The notes beneath the pieces were generated by a model. It was not told the DNA's origin. It saw nothing but the letters and a program-made list of their open reading frames with translations, and searched no databases. From positions 62,001-126,000 of the forward strand of contig JAHVJD010000009.1 in NCBI GenBank assembly GCA_019801415.1: 64,000 nt of DNA, read 5' to 3'. Both the position numbers and the translations under genes were made by a program. This document shows, piece after piece, positions 34,310 through 44,086 of the stretch (the stretch's first letter is position 1; each line of letters opens with the position of its first letter). The stretch is from Nocardioides marinus. Its GTDB lineage: Bacteria; Pseudomonadota; Alphaproteobacteria; Rhodobacterales; Rhodobacteraceae.

Positions 34310-35203
34310 TCAGCCCTGCTTGCCAAGGTTGAGCGTGTGCTCACGCAGCCAAGCCATGAAGCCCCGCGGATCGCTGTGCAGGCGTTCCATCTGCTCATCC
34401 GTCAGCGGCTTGCCGACGATTGGCGCCTGCGGCTTGTTGCAGGAGCGCACGATTTCATGCAGCAGCAGCCCCTGGCGCAAGATCGGGGAGATCTGGCAAG
34501 CGATCTGGTACCAGCGCGAGTTGTGGCCGGGGAAGTAGATCGGCACCACCCGTGCGCCCGAGCGGCGGATCAGCTGCGCGGTAAAGACGTTCCATTCCCG
34601 CTCCACCGGCTCGCCGAACCAGCTGTCCGAGGACATCACCACACCCGACGGGAACAGCGCCACGGCGCCGCCTTCCTTGAGGAAGGCCATCGTCTTGGCG
34701 CGCATCTCCACCATCTTGCGCTGTGCTTCGGGATCATGCGGGAAGGGGACCGGGATCATGAAGGAGGTCGCCGCCTCGTCCAGACCGGTCAGCACCGACC
34801 GGGTGAGAATGCGGTAATCAAGACGCCGACGACCGATCAGGTCGGCGAAGATCATGCCATCCACCATGCCATGCGGATGGTTGGCCACGATCACCACCGG
34901 CCCGTCTTTTGGGATGTTGTCGATCTGCTCCTGAGGGGTCTGCAGTTCGATCCCCATGACGTCGAGCGCACCACGCCAGAACTTCTGGCCGCGGTATTCG
35001 GCGTTCCGTTTCTCGAACTTGTTGACCATGCGCAGGATCGACAGCTTGCCGGTCATCCATTCAATGGTCTTGATCGCCAGTGCGGTCCAGCGATCGTCGA
35101 AGGAATTGGCATAGGTCAGGGTGCGACGGTCATAGACCTCGCCCGTTTGCCCCGATGCTTCCGGCGCGACGCCGGTGTTCCTGTCGTGTGCGGTATCCGC
35201 CAA
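34310..35203 (-). CDS. 1-acylglycerol-phosphate-type acyltransferase (PlsC family)
   Basis: The 297-residue protein has the acyltransferase block IVANHPHGMVDGM near residue 108, with the His-Asp pair in the spacing seen in hemolysin/OlsA-type members. GGAVALFPSGVV near 175 and ARVVPIYFPGHNSRW near 220 fit further family blocks. It probably acylates a lysolipid at the inner membrane; the substrate is uncertain. It starts 33 bp after ptsH, so it is the last gene of the chvI-to-ptsH block and may be regulated with it. Confidence 0.82.
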   Translation of the reverse strand: MADTAHDRNTGVAPEASGQTGEVYDRRTLTYANSFDDRWTALAIKTIEWMTGKLSILRMVNKFEKRNAEYRGQKFWRGALDVMGIELQTPQEQIDNIPKDGPVVIVANHPHGMVDGMIFADLIGRRRLDYRILTRSVLTGLDEAATSFMIPVPFPHDPEAQRKMVEMRAKTMAFLKEGGAVALFPSGVVMSSDSWFGEPVEREWNVFTAQLIRRSGARVVPIYFPGHNSRWYQIACQISPILRQGLLLHEIVRSCNKPQAPIVGKPLTDEQMERLHSDPRGFMAWLREHTLNLGKQG

Positions 35204-35236
35204 AGTGCCTGTTCCCGTTCCGCTGCCGAGGCTGGC

Positions 35237-35506
35237 CTAGTAGCCCTCACCGAACTTGTCGGCAACCAACGCCTCAAGCGCATGTGCCAGCGCGTCAGCA
35301 TCGGGCCCCGAAGTTTCGACGTCAATAGTCGTTCCTTTCGAGGCTGCCAACATCAAAAGCCCCATGATGCTGTCGCCAGAGGCGGACATACCGTCCTTGA
35401 TGACCTCGGCAGTGGCATCGAAGCCTTCGACAACCTCTACCAGTTTGGCCGAAGCGCGGGCGTGCAGCCCTTTTTCGTTGATGATTTTCAGCGTCTTCAG
35501 AGCCAT
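35237..35506 (-). CDS. ptsH: Phosphocarrier protein HPr
   Basis: HPr carries phosphate between Enzyme I and EIIA proteins. The 89-residue protein has the phospho-acceptor His15 in GLHARASA and the regulatory Ser46 in GDSIMGLL, so it can be a substrate of the neighbouring HprK. It directly follows the EIIA gene. No sugar permease (EIIC) is nearby, as in the regulatory PTS of many Alphaproteobacteria. Confidence 0.96.
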   Translation of the reverse strand: MALKTLKIINEKGLHARASAKLVEVVEGFDATAEVIKDGMSASGDSIMGLLMLAASKGTTIDVETSGPDADALAHALEALVADKFGEGY

Positions 35507-35914
35507 TTAATGTGCCTGCTCTCCGTCGGGGTTAACGTTTTGCGCGTTTATATACTTGCGCCCGGCTTCCATGGCCTGGCGAACCGCATCGGCAACCGGA
35601 AGGTGGCGGGACTTTGCCAATTTGATCAGCATCGGCAGGTTGGCGCCGTAGAGAATGCGACGGTTCGCAGGGGCACAGGCCTTGAGACTCAGGTTCGACG
35701 GCGAGCCGCCGAACAGGTCAGTCACCACCACCACGCCATCGCCATTGTCCACCTCATTCGCGGCGGCACAGATTTCCCCCTGCTTGCCACCCCGGTCATC
35801 ATCCGGACCGATGGCAACAGCAAGCAAACTTGGTTGCGGACCCACGACGTGTTCCACCGCAGCAAGATACTCTCTTGCCAATCCGCCATGTGCTACGATC
35901 ACGATTCCGATCAA
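35507..35914 (-). CDS. PTS EIIA component, mannose family (regulatory)
   Basis: The 135-residue protein has the mannose-type EIIA fold with active histidine 9 in VIVAHGGLA and a conserved VVVVTDLFGGSPSNL. It would accept phosphate from HPr and act as a signal rather than in transport, since no EIIBC is present. It overlaps rapZ by four bases and abuts ptsH, showing tight coupling in the hprK-rapZ-EIIA-ptsH unit. Confidence 0.93.
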   Translation of the reverse strand: MIGIVIVAHGGLAREYLAAVEHVVGPQPSLLAVAIGPDDDRGGKQGEICAAANEVDNGDGVVVVTDLFGGSPSNLSLKACAPANRRILYGANLPMLIKLAKSRHLPVADAVRQAMEAGRKYINAQNVNPDGEQAH

Positions 35915-36801
35915 CCCGGCCTCTCACTTCTATGCTGGCCTTGCAGCTCGCGGTGCCTAATTGACACCTGCAAGCCGTCTTCTGCAAGAGCCTTCGCCAG
36001 CGATTCCGCCAACGTAACAGATCTGTGCTGCCCGCCAGTACACCCAAAGGCGATTGAGAAGTGGGACTTTCCCTCTTCGCGATAAGCTGGGAGCAGCATG
36101 CGGGTCAGATCCAGCACCCGGTCGAAGAACGGGGCAAACCGGGTGTCCGCCCGCACATAGTCCTGCACGGCGGCATCGGTGCCGTTCAACCGGCGCAAAT
36201 CCGGCTGCCAATAGGGGTTGGTCAGAAAGCGGCAGTCAAACACCATGTCGATGCCATGGGGCATGCCGCGTTTGTAGGAGAAACTCTGCACCGAGAGGGC
36301 AAGCGCGCGGCCTTCGGGGGCGAACCAGCGCTCGATCTCGGCCTTTAGCTGGTGAACATTCATGGCCGAGGTATCGAGCAGGATATCGGCCCGGTCCCGA
36401 ATCGGCACCATGAGGTCCAACTCCCGCCGAACGCCTTCAGCGGGTGATTCGGCAGGTGCCAGCGGGTGGCGGCGGCGGGTTTCCGAATAGCGCTGCAACA
36501 GAACGTCAGGCTGCGCATCCAGGTACAGCACTGTCAGCTCGATCTCGCTACGGCCCGCCAGCATCTCGATCACGTCCAGCAAGGCCGGGGGCGAGAAATC
36601 GCGATTGCGACTGTCCAGCCCGAGGGCCATGGGTCGCGGCACGGCGGCCGCGTCGAACAGACCGGGCAAGAGGCGGAGCGGCAGGTTGTCGATGGCCTCG
36701 AAGCCAAGATCCTCAAGCACGTTGATCGCAGTGGTGCGTCCTGCCCCGGAAGGGCCGGTCACCAGCACCGCAGGCACCGCCTTGTGATCGGTATCAGGCA
36801 T
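35911..36801 (-). CDS. rapZ: RNase adapter protein RapZ
   Basis: RapZ (YvcJ/YhbJ family) is a nucleotide-binding regulator. In E. coli it targets a small RNA for RNase E and controls amino-sugar synthesis. The 296-residue protein has the Walker A GPSGAGRTT at 16-24, and the C-terminal FGCTGGQHRSVTLAESLA. The target in Alphaproteobacteria is not established. It overlaps hprK by eight bases and the EIIA gene by four. Confidence 0.95.
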   Translation of the reverse strand: MPDTDHKAVPAVLVTGPSGAGRTTAINVLEDLGFEAIDNLPLRLLPGLFDAAAVPRPMALGLDSRNRDFSPPALLDVIEMLAGRSEIELTVLYLDAQPDVLLQRYSETRRRHPLAPAESPAEGVRRELDLMVPIRDRADILLDTSAMNVHQLKAEIERWFAPEGRALALSVQSFSYKRGMPHGIDMVFDCRFLTNPYWQPDLRRLNGTDAAVQDYVRADTRFAPFFDRVLDLTRMLLPAYREEGKSHFSIAFGCTGGQHRSVTLAESLAKALAEDGLQVSIRHRELQGQHRSERPG

Positions 36802-37231
36802 CGGGATCCAAAGCTCCGCATCTGAGAAACTGCATCAGCGCAGGTGCAAAATGGGGAGCGTCGACCCGCTTCACAAGAGGCAGCGTCTTGCCCAGAAGGC
36901 GAGTGGTTTGCCGTCGCGGCAGCCTTTCGGTTTCCAACTGTTCCAGGTCGACCATCGCCACCACCGGCACCGGGCTGCGAATCTGCGCCTTCAGCAACCC
37001 CATGCAACGCGCCTCGATCAGGCCGCGGATCGGGTCCGGGGCACGGGCGATCACCTGGCCATCCAGTACCTGGACCAGCACCCGGTCATCCGCCACCAAC
37101 TGTGCACCGTAGGCCATCAGCTGCAACGCCAGTGCTGACTTGCCCCGCCCGGAAGCACCGGTGATCAAAAGCCCCTGCCCCTCCAGTGCGACGCAGGAGG
37201 CATGCAGGATGAGGCTTTCGGGCTCAGACAT
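36794..37231 (-). CDS. hprK: HPr kinase/phosphorylase (short form)
   Basis: HprK phosphorylates and dephosphorylates HPr on Ser46. This 145-residue protein is the short alphaproteobacterial form made only of the C-terminal kinase domain, with Walker A GASGRGKS at 25-32 and a conserved RGLIEARCMGLL segment near 68. The N-terminal domain of the Firmicute enzyme is absent. It lies three bases after chvG, linking the two-component system to the PTS relay. Confidence 0.93.
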   Translation of the reverse strand: MSEPESLILHASCVALEGQGLLITGASGRGKSALALQLMAYGAQLVADDRVLVQVLDGQVIARAPDPIRGLIEARCMGLLKAQIRSPVPVVAMVDLEQLETERLPRRQTTRLLGKTLPLVKRVDAPHFAPALMQFLRCGALDPDA

Positions 37232-37234
37232 GGC

Positions 37235-38944
37235 TTACACCGGCAGGCCAACCACAAACCGCGCACCCAGCGGTTCCGAGGTCACATCGGCCTCGGTCGG
37301 ACGAATGTTCTCGGCCCAGATCACCCCTCCATGCGCCTCGACGATCTGCTTGGAAATCGCCAGGCCAAGGCCGGAATTATTGCCGAAATGCTCCACCGGT
37401 CGCTGTGAGTAGAAACGTTTGAAAATCTTGGAGAGCGCCTGATCCGGGATGCCGGGGCCGGTGTCCTCGACCACCACCAGGACCCGATTGGCGCGACGGC
37501 GCGCCCAGACGCGGATGGCATCGCCTTCTTCGCAGAAGGAGATCGCGTTGGTGATCAGGTTGACGAAAACCTGTGCCAGCCGGGCTTCCAGACCCTGGAG
37601 GAGAATCGGCTGTGCAGGCAGATCGGTGATGTAGTCGATGCCCTTGGCGCGCGCATCCTCACCCAGATACTGGTTCAAGTTGCCGAGCATGGTCAGCAGG
37701 TCGAATTCCTCTTCTTCCTCTTTGACAAGCTCGGCATCCAGCCGGGATGCGTTGGAGATATCGCTGACCAAGCGGTCAAGCCGCCGGACGTCATGTTCGA
37801 TCACGTCCATCAGCTTCTGGCGCTGATCCTCGCGTTTGACCATGCGCAGCGTGCCGACCGCCGATTGCAGGCTGGCCAGCGGGTTCTTGATTTCATGCGC
37901 GACGTCGGCGGCGAATTGTTCATTGCTGTCGATGCGGGTGTAGAGCGCCTTGACCATGCCGCGCAGCGCGCGACTGAGGCGCCCGATTTCATCCGGGCGA
38001 CCGGACAGGTCGGGAATGCGGATGCGGCCCGGATTGGATTGCTTGCTGCCACGGTCGCGGCCGATTTCTGCCGCTTCGGCCAGATCTGCCAAGGGGTTGG
38101 CGATGGTCGAAGCCAGAACCAAGCTGAGCCCGACAGAGACCAGCAGGGCCACGATAAACATCTGCAGCACCCGCTCCTGCTCGGTCCGCACCAGGGCGTC
38201 GACTTCGCCGGTCGGCGATGTCAGCGCGATCACGCCAACCGGAACCCCGTTGTGAATGATCGGTGTCGCTGCCGAAATGATCCTTGCTCCGGTGGTATCC
38301 GCCACGGTCTCCACCCCGGTGCCCCCGCTGAGCGCCCGGTCCACCAAACCGCTGAGCCGGGTTTCCAACGCCGGGGCCGAGGCATCGGGGGCGGCCTCCG
38401 GGTCGCCGTCCGCAAAGGACCAGATCGCGGCCAGTGCATCGCTGATGAACGTCCGCCGCGGGCCACTGTCATTCAGGACGTTCAGCGCATCGCTGCGATC
38501 CACGCCCTTGACCGTCGAGATCAGATTGCCGGTGGTGTCAAAGACGAAAGCCTCGACGCCACCACGCAGGCTGAGCTGGGCCAGCGTATTTTCCACCTGG
38601 ATACCATCCCCCGCCGCGAGGCTGACGGCCCCGGCGGCAGGCAGTTCGGCCTCGAAGACATCCGCCACCAGCATCGCTTCGGAGACCAGTGTACCGGCGC
38701 GCTGCAGAACCAGGCTCTGGCGCGAGGAATTCAGGTACAGGATACCGGAAACGAGGATGATCAACGCGATCAGGTTGAACGTGATGATCTTGCGGGTCAG
38801 CGGCGAGCCCTTGAGCGACAGCAACCCGCGCCGCGCGCGCTTGACCTGCATCTCCTGCGTCACGGTCTGTTCCGGGCTGACCCAGTCGTCGCCGAGCACG
38901 ACGTCGCCGTCCTGCTGGCGGTTGGTCAAACTGGTATCGCGCAT
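37235..38944 (-). CDS. chvG: Sensor histidine kinase ChvG
   Basis: ChvG is the membrane sensor partner of ChvI, which in related bacteria responds to acid or envelope stress. The 569-residue protein has transmembrane helices at about 52-70 and 262-281 flanking a periplasmic domain. A HAMP-like region follows, then the H box AHEIKNPLASLQ with His350, and the ATP-binding domain with DTGPGIPDQ and GLGLAISKQIVEAHGG. It follows chvI by 79 bp and precedes hprK by three. Confidence 0.93.
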   Translation of the reverse strand: MRDTSLTNRQQDGDVVLGDDWVSPEQTVTQEMQVKRARRGLLSLKGSPLTRKIITFNLIALIILVSGILYLNSSRQSLVLQRAGTLVSEAMLVADVFEAELPAAGAVSLAAGDGIQVENTLAQLSLRGGVEAFVFDTTGNLISTVKGVDRSDALNVLNDSGPRRTFISDALAAIWSFADGDPEAAPDASAPALETRLSGLVDRALSGGTGVETVADTTGARIISAATPIIHNGVPVGVIALTSPTGEVDALVRTEQERVLQMFIVALLVSVGLSLVLASTIANPLADLAEAAEIGRDRGSKQSNPGRIRIPDLSGRPDEIGRLSRALRGMVKALYTRIDSNEQFAADVAHEIKNPLASLQSAVGTLRMVKREDQRQKLMDVIEHDVRRLDRLVSDISNASRLDAELVKEEEEEFDLLTMLGNLNQYLGEDARAKGIDYITDLPAQPILLQGLEARLAQVFVNLITNAISFCEEGDAIRVWARRRANRVLVVVEDTGPGIPDQALSKIFKRFYSQRPVEHFGNNSGLGLAISKQIVEAHGGVIWAENIRPTEADVTSEPLGARFVVGLPV

Positions 38945-39023
38945 GCGCGCCTCTCCTTCGGTCGGGGCAGATTGCCCCGCTCAATCGTTCTGCGGGCGTA
39001 TCGGTCCCGCGCCACCCTGCGCC

Positions 39024-39728
39024 CTATTCTTCGTTGTAACGGTAACCGATTCCATAAAGGGTCTCGATTGCCGCGAAGTCCGGATCAGCGCTGCGCATCT
39101 TCTTGCGCAGCCGCTTGATGTGGCTGTCGATGGTGCGATCATCGACATAGACTTGGTCATCATACGCCACATCCATCAACTGGTCTCGACTTTTTACAAA
39201 GCCAGGACGCTGGGCCAGCGCTTGCAGCAGCAGGAACTCGGTAACGGTCAGCGACACGTCCTTGCCCTTCCAGCTGACGGCATGCCGCAGCGGATCCATC
39301 CGCAGGTTGCCACGTTCCATGACCTTGGCCTCGAGGCTGGCGGTGCCTGCCTCATCATTGCCAAGCGCTTCCTGGCGACGCAGCAAGGCACGGATCCGTT
39401 CCACCAGAAGCCGTTGAGAAAACGGCTTTTTCACATAGTCATCCGCGCCCATCCGCAGGCCCAGAACCTCGTCGATCTCATCATCCTTGGAGGTCAGGAA
39501 GATCACCGGCATCTGGGTCTTCTGGCGCAGGCGCTGCAACAGGTCCATGCCGTCCATGCGCGGCATCTTGATGTCCAGGACAGCCATGTCGGGCAGCTTC
39601 TTGTTGAAAGCGTCCAGCGCCGCCTGACCATCGTTGTAGGTTTCGACCTCAAAGCCCTCGGCCTCAAGCGTCATGGAAACCGATGTCAGGATGTTCCTGT
39701 CATCGTCAACCAAAGCAATCTTTGACAT
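39024..39728 (-). CDS. chvI: Response regulator ChvI
   Basis: This 234-residue OmpR-family regulator has a receiver domain with acidic pair DDD at 8-10, phospho-acceptor Asp52 in LDIKMP, and Lys in SKDDE near 103. The winged helix at about 135-230 includes [13 protein letters not shown] and [14 protein letters not shown]. It is the first gene of the block and is divergent from pckA, so the two genes share a 340-bp intergenic region. Direct control of pckA by ChvI is possible but not shown. Confidence 0.95.
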   Translation of the reverse strand: MSKIALVDDDRNILTSVSMTLEAEGFEVETYNDGQAALDAFNKKLPDMAVLDIKMPRMDGMDLLQRLRQKTQMPVIFLTSKDDEIDEVLGLRMGADDYVKKPFSQRLLVERIRALLRRQEALGNDEAGTASLEAKVMERGNLRMDPLRHAVSWKGKDVSLTVTEFLLLQALAQRPGFVKSRDQLMDVAYDDQVYVDDRTIDSHIKRLRKKMRSADPDFAAIETLYGIGYRYNEE

Positions 39729-40068
39729 CTGAATTGCCCCTAATCTGCTCTGTACTGTTCAGTTTTTAGCACTTTCATCGCCGTTCTCAGGCGGCGAATC
39801 AATCCAATTCGAAGAATCAGGCCCATGTTTGGACACAATTGGGGCAAAAATACCTTAGTATCTGCTGAACCGGAGAGCGACTTTGCCTGCTGCGCGGGAT
39901 GGTTGCGCTAAACATCAACTTGGTGGCGCTAACTACCGGAAGCCACCCTGTTCAGCACCCGAAAGCCCATGTTAAGACCGCGCCACCGGCATCCTCGCCG
40001 TTTTCTATTGCCCCAGGGCGCAGCCGCGCTGATCGCGTGAAACCTGCGCCGCCACAGGAGAAAAACGC
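39729..40068. promoter_or_regulatory. chvI-pckA divergent intergenic region
   Basis: No gene is visible in these 340 bp. A plus-strand promoter candidate is TTGGAC (39829-39834), 16 bp, TACCTT (39851-39856). Downstream of it are two direct copies of GCGCTAA (39905-39911 and 39926-39932), 21 bp apart, or two helical turns, placed as a repressor site would be in the pckA leader. A CAGGAG Shine-Dalgarno precedes pckA. Confidence 0.45.
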
Positions 40069-41667
40069 ATGACATCTGGACGGGTTAACCCGCAATTTCG
40101 CCTCGAAGATCAGGGCATCGAGGGTCTGGGCAATGTCTATTACAACTTCATGGAGCCGGCGCTGATCGAAGCTGCGCTGAAGCGCGGCGAAGGCACGCTG
40201 GGCAATGGCGGCGCCTTCCTCGTGACCACCGGCAAGTTCACCGGTCGCTCGCCCAAAGACAAGCATGTGGTGAAGACCGACAGCGTCCGCGACACCATCT
40301 GGTGGGACAACAACGCCGCGATGAGCCCGGAAGGCTTCGATGCGCTCTATGCAGACATGCTGGAGCACATGAAAGGCCGTGACTACTTCGTCCAGGATCT
40401 CGTCGGCGGCGCCGATCCCGCCCATGCCATCAACGTCCGCATGGTCACCGAGCTGGCCTGGCACAACCTGTTCATCCGTCACCTGCTGCGCCGTCCCGAG
40501 CGCGAGGATCTGGATGAATTCATCGCAGATTTCACCATCATCAACTGCCCGTCCTTCCAGGCCGACCCCAAGAAGCACGACTGCCGCTCCGAGACCGTTA
40601 TCGCGCTGAACTTCGACAAGAAGGTGATCCTGATCGGCGGCACCGAATACGCGGGCGAGAACAAGAAGTCGGTGTTCACCCTGCTGAACTACCTGCTGCC
40701 GGAAAAGGGCATCATGCCGATGCACTGCTCCGCCAACCACGCCAAGGGCAACCCGGTCGACACCGCCGTCTTCTTCGGCCTGTCCGGCACCGGCAAGACC
40801 ACCCTCTCCGCCGACCCGGACCGCGTGCTGATCGGCGACGACGAGCACGGCTGGGCCGACAACGGCACCTTCAACTTCGAAGGTGGCTGCTATGCCAAGA
40901 CCATCAACCTGAATGCCGAGGCCGAGCCGGAAATCTACGCCACCACCTCCAAGTTCGGCACCGTGATCGAGAACATGGTGTTCGACGAGGAAACCAAAGA
41001 GCTGGATTTCAACGACGACAGCCTGACCGCCAACATGCGTTGCGCCTACCCGCTGCATTACATCTCCAATGCATCCGAGAGCGCCCGCGGCGGTCACCCC
41101 AAGAACATCATCATGCTGACCTGCGATGCCTTCGGCGTGCTGCCGCCGATCGCGCGGCTGACACCGGCGCAGGCGATGTACCACTTCCTGTCGGGCTTCA
41201 CCTCCAAGGTGGCCGGGACCGAGCGTGGCGTGACCGAGCCGGAGCCGACCTTCTCGACCTGCTTCGGCGCACCGTTCATGCCGCGTCGTCCGGAAGTCTA
41301 TGGCAACCTGCTGCGTGAAAAGATCGCCCAGCACGGTGCCACCTGCTGGCTGGTCAACACCGGCTGGACCGGCGGCGCCTACGGCGTTGGCAGCCGGATG
41401 CCGATCAAGGCAACCCGCGCCCTGCTGACCGCGGCGCTGGACGGCTCGCTGGCCGAGGCCGAGTTCCGCAAGGATGCCAACTTTGGCTTCGACGTTCCGG
41501 TGACCGTACCGGGCGTGGCCGAAGTGCTGCTGGACCCGCGCCGCACCTGGGACGATCAGGAGGCTTATGACCGTCAGGCGGCCAAGCTGGTGCAGATGTT
41601 CTCGGACAACTTCGGCCAGTACCTGCCGCACATCGACGACGACGTGAAAGCCGCCGCCATCGGCTGA
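40069..41667 (+). CDS. pckA: Phosphoenolpyruvate carboxykinase (ATP)
   Basis: PckA converts oxaloacetate and ATP to PEP, the entry step of gluconeogenesis. The 532-residue protein has the kinase P-loop GLSGTGKTT near residue 237, the RSPKDKHVV substrate segment near 60, the metal and PEP site in NHAKGNP near 225, and the C-terminal [10 protein letters not shown] near 430. It ends at a strong terminator. It is divergent from chvI-chvG-hprK, linking gluconeogenic flux to that regulatory block. Confidence 0.97.
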   Translation: MTSGRVNPQFRLEDQGIEGLGNVYYNFMEPALIEAALKRGEGTLGNGGAFLVTTGKFTGRSPKDKHVVKTDSVRDTIWWDNNAAMSPEGFDALYADMLEHMKGRDYFVQDLVGGADPAHAINVRMVTELAWHNLFIRHLLRRPEREDLDEFIADFTIINCPSFQADPKKHDCRSETVIALNFDKKVILIGGTEYAGENKKSVFTLLNYLLPEKGIMPMHCSANHAKGNPVDTAVFFGLSGTGKTTLSADPDRVLIGDDEHGWADNGTFNFEGGCYAKTINLNAEAEPEIYATTSKFGTVIENMVFDEETKELDFNDDSLTANMRCAYPLHYISNASESARGGHPKNIIMLTCDAFGVLPPIARLTPAQAMYHFLSGFTSKVAGTERGVTEPEPTFSTCFGAPFMPRRPEVYGNLLREKIAQHGATCWLVNTGWTGGAYGVGSRMPIKATRALLTAALDGSLAEAEFRKDANFGFDVPVTVPGVAEVLLDPRRTWDDQEAYDRQAAKLVQMFSDNFGQYLPHIDDDVKAAAIG

Positions 41668-41692
41668 GCCGTAGCTCCCACCTGAACAAAAG

Positions 41693-41728
41693 AAAGCCCC
41701 GGCCGCTGTGCCGGGGCTTTTCGTTTTT
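41693..41728 (+). terminator. pckA terminator (probably bidirectional)
   Basis: AAAGCCCCGG pairs with CCGGGGCTTT around CCGCTGTG, followed by TCGTTTTT. It lies 25 bp past pckA. Read in reverse it also has a T-rich tail and could end the converging dgt transcript. Confidence 0.9.
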
Positions 41729-41745
41729 GGCGCTGCGGCAGCGGC

Positions 41746-43101
41746 CTACAGAGCGCCGCTGATCATGTCGCGCACCTTCACCGCGTAGCGGTCGGTCATG
41801 CCCGAGACGAAATCCGCCAGCGAATGCATCGCACTGCTGGCATCGGTGACGCCGCGCAGGTCGAGGTCCACGGCACGGATCAGCTGCACCCAATGCGGAT
41901 GCGCCCGGGCGAACTGCGCCTGATCCCAGTCGCAGGCTGCCAGATCGCCATAGAGCGCATGGAAATGGTCGAGGATCCGGTGCAACACCTGTCGGCCCGC
42001 CACCTCCAGCTCTGTCTTGCGGCGGGCGGCAAAGATGCGCTCAACCGACAGGCGCTGCAGCTCGGCGAAGGCATCCGCCTTGACCGACGCACCGATGAGG
42101 TCGCCGTCGAAATCGCCGCACATGATGGCGTCGTAGTTATCGAGGAAGGCCTGCACCGCGGTGCTGGTGGCCGCCCCGATCGCCAGGGCCCGCAACAGGG
42201 CCACCCGCTCGCCCAGCGGCATCGCGGCATCTTCCTCACGGTTGCGCTTGCCGGTGATGTCCTCCAGCACCGCCGCCACGTCAGCGCGGTCCAGGTCCCC
42301 CACCGCCCCGGCATCCTCGATATCCATGATGCGGTAACAGATGTCGTCCGCCGCCTCGACCAGGAAGGCCAGCGGGTGACGCCGGTACCAGCCCGCCGGT
42401 TCGCGCAGCATGCCTGTGGCCTCGCAAATCTCATCCAGCAAGGCGCTGTCGGCGCTGAAGGCGCCGAACTTCTTCAGCCCCGCATAGGGCGCCGGGCCGC
42501 CCGCACAGACCGCATCACGCAGCGGCCGGGTGCAGGGGTACTTCAGGAAAGCACCCAGCGTCGCATAGCTGAGCCGCATGCCGCCCTCGCGCCGCGCCAT
42601 CTCCAGCCGTCCGGCGATGCGCAGCCCCTGCGCGTTGCCTTCGAAATGGGCGAACTCGGCCTGCTGTTCTGCGGGCACCTTCGCCGCCAGGCCAGTGCCC
42701 GCCCGGAACTGCGCCGCGAACCAGCCGCCGATGCTGTCCTCGCCGGAGTGACCGAACGGCGGGTTGCCGATGTCATGGAGCAGGCAGGCTGCCTGCACGT
42801 GACCCGCGATGCGCAGGACCTGATCCGGGGTGATCCGCCCCGCCTCCAGCAGCGCCTGTCCCACGCCAGCCCCCAGCGAGCGGCCGACGCTGCAGGTTTC
42901 CATGCTGTGGATCATGCGGTGATGCACGTGGTCGTGGCTATAGAGCGGATGCACCTGCGTCTTCTGCGCCAGCCGCCGGAACGGTTCCGAGAACAGGATG
43001 CGGTCGTAATCCTGCAGATAGGCCTCGCGGCCCGGCACCTCGGGGTAGTCCGGCCGACACAGCCGCCCCGCATTCAGCAGCCTGTTCCACTCCATCGCCA
43101 T
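41746..43101 (-). CDS. dgt: dGTP triphosphohydrolase-like HD protein
   Basis: The 451-residue protein belongs to the dNTP triphosphohydrolase branch of the HD superfamily, hydrolysing dNTPs to nucleosides and triphosphate. The metal site includes HRMIHSMETCSVGR near 61-74 and HD at 109-110 in LLHDIGNPPFGHSGED. A later conserved segment has EAADDICYRIMDIEDA. Substrate preference cannot be judged. It converges on pckA and is followed upstream by the CDF transporter gene. Confidence 0.9.
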   Translation of the reverse strand: MAMEWNRLLNAGRLCRPDYPEVPGREAYLQDYDRILFSEPFRRLAQKTQVHPLYSHDHVHHRMIHSMETCSVGRSLGAGVGQALLEAGRITPDQVLRIAGHVQAACLLHDIGNPPFGHSGEDSIGGWFAAQFRAGTGLAAKVPAEQQAEFAHFEGNAQGLRIAGRLEMARREGGMRLSYATLGAFLKYPCTRPLRDAVCAGGPAPYAGLKKFGAFSADSALLDEICEATGMLREPAGWYRRHPLAFLVEAADDICYRIMDIEDAGAVGDLDRADVAAVLEDITGKRNREEDAAMPLGERVALLRALAIGAATSTAVQAFLDNYDAIMCGDFDGDLIGASVKADAFAELQRLSVERIFAARRKTELEVAGRQVLHRILDHFHALYGDLAACDWDQAQFARAHPHWVQLIRAVDLDLRGVTDASSAMHSLADFVSGMTDRYAVKVRDMISGAL

Positions 43102-43164
43102 ATGCCTGCTCCTTTGCCAGTCCTGCCGCGGTTAAACGAGAGGCGGCGGCGAAATGCAAACGCT

Positions 43165-44061
43165 TCAGCGTGGATGGATGCCTGCCGCTTCAAGCTTGTG
43201 TTCCGGCTCCACGTGAATCACCACCTGCGCGTCAGGCAAAGCGGTGATCAATGCTGCCTCCAGCCGGTCGCAGATGTCATGCGCGGCCCGCACCGGCATG
43301 GCGCCATCCACCACCATGTGGAACTCGATGAACAGGGCGCGGCCTGCGCGCCGGGTCTTCAGACCGTGCACCTGCAGCGCGCCGTTGCCGCTGTTGTGGA
43401 TGATCTGTTCGATGCGGGCGCGCTCCTCGGCCGGGGCGGCGGTGTCCATCAGCCCGCTGACCGAGGCCGCGATCACCAGCCAGCCCTCGCGCAGGATGTT
43501 CACGGCAACCAGCAGCGCCAGCAGCGGATCGAGAATGCCCCAGCCGCTGGCCAGCGCCAGAGCGAGGCCAGCCAGCACCCCGGCCGAGGTCCACACGTCG
43601 CTCATCAGGTGCCGCCCGCCGGCGGTCAGCGCCGGCGATTTCAGCTGTCTGCCACGTTGCAGCAACAGCCGCGCCCAGACCAGGTTCACCGCCATGGCCA
43701 GCGCGTTCACCGCCAGCCCGGCGGCGCTCCAGTCGGCGGCGGCGGGCTGTCCCAGCGCCGCCACGGCCTGGTTCACGATGAGCAGCGCCGCCACCACGAT
43801 CATGCTGCCCTCGACCACAGCCGAGACATATTCTGCCTTGTGATGACCGTACGGGTGGCCCGCGTCCGGCGGCCGCTGGGCATAGCGCACCGCGAACCAG
43901 GCCATTACCGCGCCGCCGATGTTGACCAGCGACTCCAGCGCATCCGACAGCAGCGCCACGGAGCCGGTCATACCCCAGGCCGCGGCCTTCAGAACCGCGA
44001 CCGCCAGCGCCACAAGGATCGAGCCGGTCGCCATCTGGGCGGCTGTAAGACGCGTCAGCAT
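43165..44061 (-). CDS. Cation diffusion facilitator transporter
   Basis: This is a 298-residue metal-proton antiporter of the CDF family, with about six transmembrane helices and a cytoplasmic C-terminal domain. The metal-site pattern includes LLSDALESLVN in helix 2 and HPYGHHKAEY after helix 3. The substrate is most likely zinc, iron or manganese, but it is not determined. It is encoded 25 bp after the TauE/SafE-type gene on the same strand. Confidence 0.88.
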   Translation of the reverse strand: MLTRLTAAQMATGSILVALAVAVLKAAAWGMTGSVALLSDALESLVNIGGAVMAWFAVRYAQRPPDAGHPYGHHKAEYVSAVVEGSMIVVAALLIVNQAVAALGQPAAADWSAAGLAVNALAMAVNLVWARLLLQRGRQLKSPALTAGGRHLMSDVWTSAGVLAGLALALASGWGILDPLLALLVAVNILREGWLVIAASVSGLMDTAAPAEERARIEQIIHNSGNGALQVHGLKTRRAGRALFIEFHMVVDGAMPVRAAHDICDRLEAALITALPDAQVVIHVEPEHKLEAAGIHPR

Positions 44062-44086
44062 GGCCCCGCTCCCGTCCGCCGCCCGC

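Noticed and set aside
39952-41631. 559-codon minus-strand frame opposite pckA
   Set aside because: Antisense to PckA with no recognisable domain.
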